DNA from: an uncultured Flavobacterium sp.
GTDB taxonomy: Bacteria; Bacteroidota; Bacteroidia; Flavobacteriales; Flavobacteriaceae
DNA: 9,299 bases
Assembly (NCBI RefSeq): GCF_946478785.1
Contig: NZ_CAMLDD010000049.1
Span: forward strand, 1-9,299
Direction: 5' to 3'
The translations under genes were made by a program, and so were the position numbers. Positions within the stretch are counted from its first letter, which is position 1. Each line of letters starts with the position of its first letter. The notes below the pieces were generated by a model that saw nothing but the letters and a program-made list of their open reading frames with translations, ran no database searches and was not told the DNA's origin. This document shows, piece by piece, positions 1 to 6,961 of this stretch.

Positions 1-102
1 CTAACTAATATTTATGCTTAATTTTTGCTGCTCCACAGGTTTTCGTGTTGATCCCCTTTAATTTTGTGAGCATTTATAAATATTGAAAATAGGCCATAAA
101 GC

Positions 103-137
103 AAAAATGCCAGTAAATCATCGGATTTACTGGCATT
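103..137 (-). terminator. Intrinsic terminator downstream of the tRNA remnant
   Basis: A perfect 13-bp stem (106-118 pairing with 125-137, arm AATGCCAGTAAAT) closes a 6-nt loop. Read on the minus strand the stem runs straight into TTTTTGC, the normal form of a Rho-independent terminator. A looser T-run at 144-149 could give weaker activity on the plus strand. It lies about 68 nt beyond the 3' end of the minus-strand tRNA fragment, so it is best read as the original terminator of that tRNA transcript. Confidence 0.75.
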
Positions 138-204
138 AAGACATTTTTTGTGGCTTTTTGAAAAGATTGAAAAATTTAAATTTTCATGCTTTTCGGCCTT
201 TCCG

Positions 205-227
205 TGGGGAGAGCAGGATTCGAACCT
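205..227 (-). other. 3' remnant of a tRNA gene, probable element attachment site
   Basis: On the minus strand this reads AAGG-TTCGAAT-CCTGC-TCTCCCC-A: a canonical T-loop, the complete 3' T-stem strand, a 7-nt acceptor 3' strand and a discriminator base, with no encoded CCA. The 5' strand of the T-stem should read GCAGG but is TAAGG, so only three of five pairs form, and no anticodon or D arm follows. Homology to a tRNA therefore stops near 227. A terminator downstream and recombinase remnants on the broken side fit a site-specific recombination junction at a tRNA 3' end, where one side keeps a whole tRNA and the other only this fragment. The amino-acid identity cannot be told from this piece. 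Confidence 0.7.
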
Positions 228-279
228 TAAGCTTGAAACCGCTGTATATGCCCACTTTTATGTATGTCTTGAACCTCTG

Positions 280-296
280 TGCACCGATTCTGCACC
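280..296 (+). repeat. Two TGCACC direct repeats, possible integrase arm sites
   Basis: TGCACC occurs at 280-285 and again at 291-296, spaced 11 bp start to start (one helical turn), each followed by a short AT-rich string ending in ATTC. They lie between the tRNA remnant and the recombinase remnants, where arm-type binding sites of a tyrosine integrase would be expected. The repeat is short, so the function is inference. Confidence 0.3.
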
Positions 297-326
297 AAAT
301 TCAAATTTTTATTATTTCAAAATTAA

Positions 327-865
327 ATCAATCACACAATTTTAAATACTAACGAATTGGCAAGCAATAGTATTATTCTTTTTAAATTACAAATATATTA
401 TAAATATTTGGCTTATGGATGCGGATTAAGACGTTCAGAAATTGAAGCTTTAAATGTAATGGATATTCAATTTTCTAGTGGAATGCTCATTGTTCGGGAT
501 GGTAAAGGAAGCAAAAGACGTGAAGTACCTATGAGTAATATGGTTTTGGAGCATTTAAAGAAGTATGTAATTGACCAGCGATACCAAAAACTATTGGGTA
601 AAAATCATATTGAGGATGCTTTTTTTATCTATGATAACGGCAAACGAATGACAGGAGAATACCTCAACAAGACCTTAAAGAAAATGATTGAACAGACCAG
701 TAAATACGAGATAATTCAGAGAGGTGTAACGCTTCACTGCCTGCGCCACAGCATTGCGACGCAGGAATTGAATTTATACGTGGTTTCCTAGGTCATTTAG
801 AAATCAATACCACCTATATCTACGCCATCCGAAATAAGAAACTAATACCAAGAGTAACCTTTTAA
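327..865 (+). pseudogene. Tyrosine recombinase/integrase, catalytic-domain remnant
   Basis: This is the C-terminal catalytic domain of a XerC/D-like tyrosine recombinase, an enzyme that cuts and rejoins DNA at specific sites through a covalent phosphotyrosine. Visible family motifs are AYGCGLRRSEI (first catalytic Arg), GKGSKRREVP (catalytic Lys) and LHCLRHSIAT (HxxR). The reading frame is lost near 760-775. A second frame then gives AGIEFIRGFLGH followed by TTYIYAIRN with the nucleophilic Tyr, ending in TAA at 863-865. The text around the join lacks the usual few residues after HSIAT, so a small deletion with frameshift has occurred. The N-terminal SAM-like DNA-binding domain is also absent; the open frame starts at 327 and the only start is a doubtful TTG at 357. 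It is 11 nt from a second recombinase remnant in the same orientation. The gene is almost certainly inactive. Confidence 0.85.
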
Positions 866-876
866 ATAAATAGCTT

Positions 877-1108
877 ATGACCAAATTAACACTTGAAAAT
901 TTCCTGCTCCAAGATTACAGCGGACAGACTGTAAAAGTTATTTGTTTGCTATCAATCACTTTGTAAAAATGAATCCGAAAGCCAAGCGGTACAAGTACAA
1001 TAATATCGTGCAGTACATGGAAGAAATCAGCGAGCAACAGTCTAACGGAAAATATAGGGTCGTGATTCTATCGGCAATCAAAAAGTATTATGATTATCTG
1101 GTTTTGAG
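877..1108 (+). pseudogene. Second tyrosine recombinase, N-terminal remnant
   Basis: Starting with ATG at 877, the translation MTKLTLENFLLQDYSGQTVK runs into a stop. Adding one base to the A-run at about 931-934 restores the frame as KSYLFAINHFVKMNPKAK, then NIVQYMEEI, and later VVILSAIKKYYDYLV. This is the N-terminal SAM-like (core-binding) domain of a tyrosine recombinase, which wraps the DNA at the crossover core. The homology stops at about 1108, immediately before a 13-bp inverted-repeat end, and the catalytic domain is missing. The remnant follows the first recombinase remnant in tandem, an arrangement I associate with paired recombinases of Flavobacteria mobile elements. The single-base A-run shift could be a sequencing error, but the C-terminal truncation means the gene is dead either way. 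Confidence 0.8.
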
Positions 1109-1231
1109 CCCTAACGGGACAATTTTCGAACCTTTTTCTAAAAGATTTGAAGAAATTAGTTCACTACGATATTCTTTTGTAAGATAATTACAAGTTAAAT
1201 TATATTCAATTGGTTCACTGTCCTGTTAGGG
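1109..1231. mobile_element. 123-bp inverted-repeat-bounded insertion remnant
   Basis: CCCTAACGGGACA at 1109-1121 and TGTCCTGTTAGGG at 1219-1231 are inverted repeats matching at 12 of 13 positions. Recombinase homology ends exactly at the left repeat. Flanks are TTGAG (1104-1108) and TTGAA (1232-1236), a possible imperfect 5-bp target duplication. The ~97-bp interior is AT-rich without a transposase. The sequence suggests a MITE-like element or the joined ends of a deleted insertion sequence. The family is not recognised, and recombinase coding does not resume to the right, so a simple insertion is not proven. Confidence 0.45.
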
Positions 1232-1787
1232 TTGAAAGTATATTATAAGTATTTTAATTGAATTAAATAAAAACCTGTGAATATGTAATGATTTAATTAA
1301 AAGATTTACATTGGGTATGCTACATGATGCCTAAACTTAAAGCTACACGTTTGATTGATGTTTTACTATATGAAATTGATCTTAGGATGCAGAATTAAGT
1401 ACAAATCTGAACAAAATAAAACAAACTAGAAACAAGTAATTTTTCAATTGAAAAATATTATTTTGTCAATCTGTCTATCATTTTTCGAAGAACACATTAA
1501 TCTAGTGGTTGAGACAAATTTATAAAATATATTTGATAGGGGACAAAGGTTTATTTATATTTTATAATTGGATTTAATATATTGAGTTCTACGCTTAAGT
1601 ATTTTTTAAACAACTTATTAAAGGTTTATTTAAATGTAGTTTCAGTTAAAGGTCAATCTCTGTAGAAGTTTTAATATTTACACGAAAAATAAGCATTTAA
1701 TTATCTGATTTTTAGACAACACCTAAGCGTATAACTCAATTAATATATTTTAACCTAAACTTCTTAAGCCTGTATTTTGCAGAGTTT
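1232..1787. other. AT-rich non-coding stretch without recognisable gene
   Basis: This 556-bp stretch is very AT-rich and closed by frequent stops on both strands. The longest start-to-stop run I traced is a 23-codon frame from ATG at 1327 to TAA at 1396-1398, with no recognised homology and no clear ribosome binding site. It contains a perfect 18-bp palindrome at 1439-1456 (ATTTTTCAATTGAAAAAT) and an inverted-repeat pair listed separately. It is best read as decayed element DNA between the dead recombinases and the truncated ligase gene. Confidence 0.6.
1582..1739. repeat. Inverted-repeat pair, 19-bp arms, 158 bp overall
   Basis: TTGAGTTCTACGCTTAAGT at 1582-1600 and the reverse complement of 1721-1739 (TTGAGTTATACGCTTAGGT) match at 17 of 19 positions, around 120 bp of AT-rich DNA with no frame. 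Size and layout resemble a MITE or remnant terminal repeats of an insertion sequence. No target duplication is obvious. The arms are richer in GC than their surroundings, which argues against chance AT pairing. Confidence 0.4.
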
Positions 1788-3200
1788 CTAGTTTTGTAAA
1801 TTGTAGTGTGTCACGATTATGCCACAAAACTTAGAGTAGTCATTTTGGGGTTGATAAAAGCCCGGCCCGTGTATCCCGCCGGGGAACCTGTTGAGGGACA
1901 AGGGGCGATCCTTGAGATAAGGAAGGATATATTCTGCTGCCTGATAATAATAATTGAACATGTCACGTTTGGTATAACCATCTTCCGGCCAATACACTTT
2001 ACTTAAGTTGGTAAATTTCAGGCTGTGTCCTTTTATCTTTTTCACCTGAGATGCTTCACTGGGATTAAGGAGCGTTTTTCTTCCGGTATGTTCAGGGGCA
2101 GTAACCAGTTCAGATTTATTGCTTGGATTTTTTTCCTGGAGATCTGCTATAATTCCAGTTGTGGGGGCAGCGGTCTCCCGCACCACCTCAGAGGCTTTTT
2201 TATCTAATCGCATTCCTTCAAAAGAGGGATGGCGAAAGACACCATCGCTGGTGACCTCTGCAAAGTTGACTTCACAGACAAGTGCTGGCTTTAGCCATGT
2301 AGCCACAGCATTAGGCGGATTAGGACGGAATCGTGAAGGTTTGTTGATATCTGGCTGAGAAGCAAAAGGAACCTTCTCTGTAATCAGGGGTATAAATTGC
2401 TGCATCATTTCCTTTTGAAGCTTATCGCTAAAACCGGTACCTACTTTGCCAACATATTGCAAATTTTTGTTCTCAAAAACACCCAGTAATAACGAACTGA
2501 ATTGTTTTGAAGTTCCGTCATTTTTTGTAAAACCGCCAATCACGACTTCCTGGCGCAGATTGGCCTTGATTTTTACCCATTCTTTGTTACGGCTATTTGC
2601 ACTGTACGCAGAATTGGCTTTTTTAGCCATTATTCCTTCCAGACCCATTTTCTTTGCAGCTGCAAAAAAATCAAGTCCATTGCTGGTAAAACTTTGACTC
2701 AGTCGAACACGGTCATCGTTGGTGGGCAGGATCTCTTTTAAAATGTCCTGTCTTTCGGTAAGCGTGAGTGACATAATATCCGTATCGTTGTACCACAGAA
2801 GATCAAAAACATAATAAATCAGATTCCCGTCGGCTTCACTCCTCCAATTCTGCAGGGCACTGAAATTAGCTTTGCCATCTTTGCCAATGACCACAATTTC
2901 ACCATCAAGTACGGCATTTATGGACCATTTTCCCATAACAGAAGCAATCGGATAATATTTCCCTTCAAAAGATTTGTTATTGCGTGAAGAAATGGAAACA
3001 GAACCTTTATTGATATAGGAAACAGCCCGATAGCCATCCCATTTAATCTCATAGATCCAGTCGGGGTCATCAAATGGCTCGTTGACTAAGGTGGCCAGCA
3101 TGGGTTTTACCCCAGAAGGGATTTTTGCTGATACCCCTTTTTTTAGCAAAGTATTGATTTTCTTCGAAGTAGTTCCCTTTGTTTCTTTTTTTGTTTTCAT
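1788..3200 (-). CDS. ligD: ATP-dependent DNA ligase (LigD-type), polymerase domain truncated
   Basis: LigD proteins seal double-strand breaks in bacterial non-homologous end joining with Ku. This 470-residue protein starts with a Lys/Thr-rich linker (1-30), then has the full nucleotidyltransferase domain (about 30-218). That includes the AMP-accepting Lys53 in EIKWDGYRAV, LDGEIVV (98-104), YYVFDLLWY (129-137), EGIMAKK (188-194) and EWVKIK (207-212). The OB-fold (about 219-340) contains VGKVGTGF and FRHPSFEGMRLDK (322-334). From 391 it enters a LigD primase-polymerase domain (LSKVYWPEDGYTKRDM) that breaks off after GFYQ at 450; the last 20 residues are unrelated. The polymerase catalytic aspartates lie beyond the break, so that activity is lost. 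The N-terminal phosphoesterase domain of many LigD proteins is absent too. ATG at 3200 lies 8 nt after the upstream stop. Ligation is probably retained. No Ku gene is in view. Confidence 0.85.
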   Translation of the reverse strand: MKTKKETKGTTSKKINTLLKKGVSAKIPSGVKPMLATLVNEPFDDPDWIYEIKWDGYRAVSYINKGSVSISSRNNKSFEGKYYPIASVMGKWSINAVLDGEIVVIGKDGKANFSALQNWRSEADGNLIYYVFDLLWYNDTDIMSLTLTERQDILKEILPTNDDRVRLSQSFTSNGLDFFAAAKKMGLEGIMAKKANSAYSANSRNKEWVKIKANLRQEVVIGGFTKNDGTSKQFSSLLLGVFENKNLQYVGKVGTGFSDKLQKEMMQQFIPLITEKVPFASQPDINKPSRFRPNPPNAVATWLKPALVCEVNFAEVTSDGVFRHPSFEGMRLDKKASEVVRETAAPTTGIIADLQEKNPSNKSELVTAPEHTGRKTLLNPSEASQVKKIKGHSLKFTNLSKVYWPEDGYTKRDMFNYYYQAAEYILPYLKDRPLSLNRFPGGIHGPGFYQPQNDYSKFCGIIVTHYNLQN

Positions 3201-3208
3201 CTCTTTTT

Positions 3209-3548
3209 TTATGAAGTATCAAGCCATTTATCTTCAGCTGTAATGAAACTTTTCAGTTGCACATTTTGGGTGTTGAAAGGGACTACCTGCATCATCACAT
3301 GCATCATCCAGTCTTGCAGTGTTTGCATTTCTCCGGCTAATTGATCTTAAATGTCGGAGAGTTTGGAAGGGTCGGTGGCCTCAGCGGTTTTTTAAAAGCT
3401 CGCGGGGTTGTTTGAGCCCTGTGGCTATTGCAATCCCTTCTTCAGCGCCATCCTGAAGCAGCGCATTGGCTATTTCAACTGCTTTTTCCCTTAACTCGGG
3501 CGGCTGATTTTTATAAGACGGGGGATAGTCCCCATTGTACCAAGGCAT
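3209..3548 (-). pseudogene. Small conserved protein, frameshifted and interrupted
   Basis: Read from ATG at 3548, the translation begins MPWYNGDYPPSYKNQPPELR and continues REKAVEIANALLQDGAEEGI to ELLKNR before a stop. It resembles a family of short conserved proteins beginning MPW/MPY with a YPPSxKN motif and an IANALL helix; I know no function for it. Removing one A from the A6 run near the stop opens a frame reading LKTAEATDPSKLSDI, a TAA, then DQLAGEMQTLQDWMMHVMMQ through to KWLDTS, ending at 3209. The ancestral product was thus about 112 residues and carries two lesions. The gene starts 4 nt after the DUF3606 gene and ends 8 nt before ligD, so it is the middle gene of a three-gene operon. 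The first 54 or so residues could still be made as a short protein. Confidence 0.7.
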
Positions 3549-3552
3549 GATG

Positions 3553-3732
3553 TTATCGGTTTTTTGATAAGTAATTCATAACATCTTTCACAAGTGGACC
3601 TGCAGTTTCAACAGCTTGTTTTAATTCATCCCGGGTTACATTCAGTTTCTCAGACCAGTACTGAAGTTCATATGATTCATTTACATTAATTCTGGAATCA
3701 TCAGCTTTTCCTGTTTTTGATTTATCGTCCAT
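3553..3732 (-). CDS. DUF3606 domain-containing small protein
   Basis: A 59-residue acidic, soluble protein beginning MDDKSKTGKADDSRINVNES, with the core YELQYWSEKLNVTRDELKQA and a C-terminal GPLVKDVMNYL helix. This spans the whole DUF3606 family domain (short D-K-S-K-x-G-x-x-D start, I-N-V-N-E, Y-W-x-x-x-L/F, then a helical LKxAVxxxGP segment). The biochemical role of DUF3606 is unknown. It has no signal peptide or membrane segment. It is the first gene after a sigma70-like promoter and lies 4 nt before the broken small gene that leads into ligD, so co-transcription with the ligase is likely. An accessory or stress role is inference from that linkage only. Confidence 0.88.
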   Translation of the reverse strand: MDDKSKTGKADDSRINVNESYELQYWSEKLNVTRDELKQAVETAGPLVKDVMNYLSKNR

Positions 3733-3774
3733 TACTTTTAATTTTATAGTTCTACCCGAAGTTACTAAAGGGAA

Positions 3775-3803
3775 ATAATAGTATGTTATATTATAAAAGT
3801 CAA
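3775..3803 (-). promoter_or_regulatory. Sigma70-like promoter of the DUF3606-ligD operon
   Basis: On the minus strand TTGACT (3803-3798) is followed after exactly 17 nt by TATTAT (3780-3775), about 42 nt upstream of the DUF3606 start. Bacteroidota usually use a different -7 box (TAnnTTTG). A near version, TATTATTTC, overlaps here, with a TTG about 20 nt upstream, so either sigma type could read it. It lies in the gap after dnaE2, suggesting that the ligD operon is transcribed independently of dinB-dnaE2. Confidence 0.5.
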
Positions 3804-3898
3804 TTTTTATAGGATTGCTATGATTAGCAGCTTGTTATGAATCTTTGCAGGGATACGGAAAGCACCTAAAGCTAATGTTCTTTTAAATTTTTGTGTTT

Positions 3899-6800
3899 TT
3901 ATGATGTAATCATTTTATGCCGTGGCAGATTAATTTCATGTTCTTGGGGATAGGGAAGGCGTTGGGTCATACTTACATCTTCACGTAGTTGTTCATGAAC
4001 TTTAAACTGTCTGTCTGAAGTATTCGAATATCTCGGATCAGGGATAAAAGGCATTTTTGCCATTTTGATAACAGTAATAGTAGGGAAGTGATAATCCACT
4101 TCTACATTGCCCTGTAACAAATAGCAGCCGCCACCCTGGAAAGGATATTCCTTCAAGCTGCCTGTAAAATGGGCAGTATCAAAAAATTCACCTTCTGCAT
4201 CAATCCACGTTCCAAAAAACATAGCACCCATCTTGGTGGGGACATGTTTTCGGGAAACCAGATAAGCCAGCATGCGCACTGTTTTTTTATGGTGTTTCAA
4301 AAGGTCTTTTGCCAAAACATCACCCCTGAATTTTGTTTTTAACAAATCAAAAGGAGAACAGGAGACAGGAAAGTTCAATAGTTCAATCTCATCAAAAGCA
4401 TCCTCAAAAACAGAACGTTCGAGAGTAGGCAATACATATTCCCTGACTGGCTCCTGTATCAGCAAGAGGTTCCTGTTCTCGGGTTTAAAATTAACCAGGA
4501 TCAATCGTGCAATGACGAGCAATTGATTTTTTGTTTTTCCGGTAAAGCGGAATGCGCCTATGAAAATCAATATCTGGATACCTTCAATGCCGATGGGAAT
4601 GCGGTTTATAAAATCTTCCAACGATTTGTAGTGGCCATTGTTTTCCCGCTCTTCCTGTATCAGGTTGGCTATTGATGATTGAAGCCCTTGCAGATGCATA
4701 AAGCCCAGGTAAACATCAGTCCCATAAAGTGTGGTTTCCCATTCACTCTTGTTCACGCACGGATTATGAATAACAGCACCGGACATTGTCGCTTCATGTA
4801 CATAGACTTCTGTCCTGTAAAAGCCACCCTGATTATTGATGACCGCAACCATAAATTCTATCGGATAGTGGACTTTTAGATAAAGGCTTTGATAACTCTC
4901 CACAGCATAACTTGCAGAATGCGCCTTGCAGAAAGAATATCCGGCAAAGGATTCTATCTGGCGGTAGATTTCTTCGCTGAGTTTAGCCGGGTGCCCCTGA
5001 GTCTGGCAGGAAGCAAAAAAATTATCTTTTACCTTTTGCAGTGCAGCTTTTGATCGCCCTTTCCCCGACATGGCACGGCGCAGGATATCTCCATCAGGGG
5101 CAGGCAATCCGCCATAATGCAGGGCGATTTTTATAACGTCTTCCTGGTAAACCATGATACCGTAGGTTTCACCGAGGTGCTCTTTAAAAACAGGGTGAAA
5201 GTATTCAAACTGGTCAGGATGGTTATGTCTAAAAATATATTCCTTCATCATGCCAGATTGCGCTACACCGGGGCGTATAATAGAAGAGGCAGCTACAAGT
5301 GTTTTATAGTTGTTGCACTTCAGCCTTCGCAAAAGGCCACGCATGGCAGGACTTTCAATATAAAAGCACCCTATTGTGTTACCCACTCCCAGAAACTCAT
5401 TACATCGGGTTTCATTTTTGGAAATGGAAGTGTCCCGGATATTGAGTCGAATTCCGCAATTTTTCTCAATAAGCTTCACGCTGTCATCGATATGGCCAAT
5501 ACCCCGCTGGCTCAGGATATCAAATTTTTCCAGACCAATATCCTCGGCAATGTGCATATCAAAAAGCACAATCGGAAACCCTTTTTGAAGTGTTTCCAGA
5601 GGGGTATAATTCGTAATAGGTTCTTCCGAGATCAAAATGCCGCAGGAATGCATGCTTCTTTGGTTCGGATATTTCAATAACAGGCTTCCTAGTTCCTGAA
5701 CCTGTTTCACAACTTTATTTTTTGGGTGAAGCTCCATAGGATTTTTGGATAATATGTCCAGTTCTTCTTTTGGAAGCCCGAAAACTTTCCCAACTTCGCG
5801 AAAAATAGATTTGTATTTAAATTCTACATTGATGCCACAGAAAGCCACATGATCTTCTCCATATCGTGAAAAGATATAGTGCAGGATAATATCCCTTTCT
5901 TTCCAGCTCCAGTCAATATCAAAATCAGGCGGACTTTTGCGGTTCAGGTTCAAGAACCGTTCAAAATACAAATCGAGTTCCAAAGGGCAGATATCGGTAA
6001 TGCCAAGACAATAGGCAATAATACTATTGGCACCACTGCCGCGGCCGATGTGCATAAAACCCTGAGAGTTGCTGTAGCGGATAATATCCCAGGTAATTAA
6101 AAAATAACCGCTGAACTGTAACTCATCAATTACTTTTAGTTCTTTCACCATTCGGGCTTTTGCTTCGATATTGTCTTTACCGTAACGCCATGACAGCCCT
6201 TGCTCGGCTAGAGTAGTCAATAGGGCAATATCACTTTCTCTGTTATTGGTGTAAAATTTCTTGTTTTTGGGTGTTTTAAAATCAAATTCAAAATGACATT
6301 CCGCAATAATCTTTTCGGTGTTTGCTATAATAGTAGGATATTGGTCATAACAGGACAAAATTCTTTCTACAGCTACCATTATTTCGGAATTCCTGCAATA
6401 ATCAGCAGGAGTGAGTTTAGACAAGATAACATTCAGGTCAATGGCACGAAGGATTTTGTGCAGTTCATATTCCTTTTTGGTACAAAAGGTAACCGGCTGG
6501 AGGATAACCATTTTTTCTTGTCTGTCTTTCCAGTCAGATAAAACCAATTTTTGCAGCTGCTCAGGACGAATCCCAATATATTCATTTTCTTTTAGAGTAT
6601 CAGGCGTATTCTCCAAAGGATAAATAACAAATACATCCAAAAAATCAGGAGCACACAGGGGAAGTGCCGTGCCGTCAAAATTATGCCGGGTCAGAAACCT
6701 GTTCATCTCAGCCAGACCATTGGCATTTTTGGCCAGTCCAATATAACGTAGCTGATGTTCAGAGCGGAATTCCATTCCCACCAGAGGTTTTATTCCCCTT

Positions 6801-6958
6801 GCTTCACATCCCTTTATAAAATCATAAATTCCCGTTACGGTATTAATATCCGTTAATGCCATAGCGGTAACCCCGCACTTCACGGCATGGCTGATCAGTT
6901 CCTCTAGGGGAATCGTGCCATAACGCAGGGAATGAAAAGAATGGCAGTTAAGGTACAT
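3899..6958 (-). CDS. dnaE2: Error-prone DNA polymerase III alpha subunit (DnaE2/ImuC-like)
   Basis: A complete 1019-residue C-family DNA polymerase. An N-terminal PHP domain (about 1-65; TALTD-type motif ending at Asp37) precedes the palm and fingers. GRGSGANS (305-312) and PPDFDID (343-349) carry catalytic Asp347 and Asp349, and EKFDIL provides the third, Asp480. Later signatures are YGIMVYQEDV (599-608) and the SFCKAHSASYA region (675-685), followed by a helix-hairpin-helix/OB-fold tail. At about 1000 residues it is shorter than the replicative alpha subunit expected in Bacteroidota, and it sits directly behind a Y-family polymerase with a 3-nt gap. Both point to the DnaE2/ImuC branch, which extends past lesions during induced mutagenesis. 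The PHP metal site is partly degenerate (NCH in place of HxH), so built-in proofreading is unlikely. ATG at 6958 is fixed by coupling to the dinB stop. The DnaE family is certain; the DnaE2 role is inferred from length and context. Confidence 0.92.
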   Translation of the reverse strand: MYLNCHSFHSLRYGTIPLEELISHAVKCGVTAMALTDINTVTGIYDFIKGCEARGIKPLVGMEFRSEHQLRYIGLAKNANGLAEMNRFLTRHNFDGTALPLCAPDFLDVFVIYPLENTPDTLKENEYIGIRPEQLQKLVLSDWKDRQEKMVILQPVTFCTKKEYELHKILRAIDLNVILSKLTPADYCRNSEIMVAVERILSCYDQYPTIIANTEKIIAECHFEFDFKTPKNKKFYTNNRESDIALLTTLAEQGLSWRYGKDNIEAKARMVKELKVIDELQFSGYFLITWDIIRYSNSQGFMHIGRGSGANSIIAYCLGITDICPLELDLYFERFLNLNRKSPPDFDIDWSWKERDIILHYIFSRYGEDHVAFCGINVEFKYKSIFREVGKVFGLPKEELDILSKNPMELHPKNKVVKQVQELGSLLLKYPNQRSMHSCGILISEEPITNYTPLETLQKGFPIVLFDMHIAEDIGLEKFDILSQRGIGHIDDSVKLIEKNCGIRLNIRDTSISKNETRCNEFLGVGNTIGCFYIESPAMRGLLRRLKCNNYKTLVAASSIIRPGVAQSGMMKEYIFRHNHPDQFEYFHPVFKEHLGETYGIMVYQEDVIKIALHYGGLPAPDGDILRRAMSGKGRSKAALQKVKDNFFASCQTQGHPAKLSEEIYRQIESFAGYSFCKAHSASYAVESYQSLYLKVHYPIEFMVAVINNQGGFYRTEVYVHEATMSGAVIHNPCVNKSEWETTLYGTDVYLGFMHLQGLQSSIANLIQEERENNGHYKSLEDFINRIPIGIEGIQILIFIGAFRFTGKTKNQLLVIARLILVNFKPENRNLLLIQEPVREYVLPTLERSVFEDAFDEIELLNFPVSCSPFDLLKTKFRGDVLAKDLLKHHKKTVRMLAYLVSRKHVPTKMGAMFFGTWIDAEGEFFDTAHFTGSLKEYPFQGGGCYLLQGNVEVDYHFPTITVIKMAKMPFIPDPRYSNTSDRQFKVHEQLREDVSMTQRLPYPQEHEINLPRHKMITS

Positions 6959-6961
6959 CGC

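Noticed and set aside
200..300. Complete tRNA gene
   Set aside because: Only the T-loop, 3' T-stem and acceptor strand are present; no partner acceptor strand, anticodon arm or D arm follows.
148..345. Open frames of about 65 residues at the left end
   Set aside because: They run through the tRNA remnant in antisense, show no homology I recognise and are closed soon after; the tRNA/att reading explains the sequence better.
1327..1398. 23-codon frame beginning MPKLKATRLIDVLLYEIDLR
   Set aside because: It is short, in AT-rich decayed DNA, with no ribosome binding site, promoter or recognised family.
1439..1456. Perfect 18-bp palindrome as a regulatory site
   Set aside because: It is almost pure A/T with a CAATTG centre, in gene-free DNA of similar composition; nothing nearby for it to control.
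1806..2697. Several plus-strand open frames of 60-83 codons
   Set aside because: All are antisense shadows of the ligase gene, whose motifs are clear on the other strand.
5117..5680. Plus-strand 187-codon open frame
   Set aside because: It lies entirely antisense to the well-supported dnaE2 gene and its translation resembles no family.
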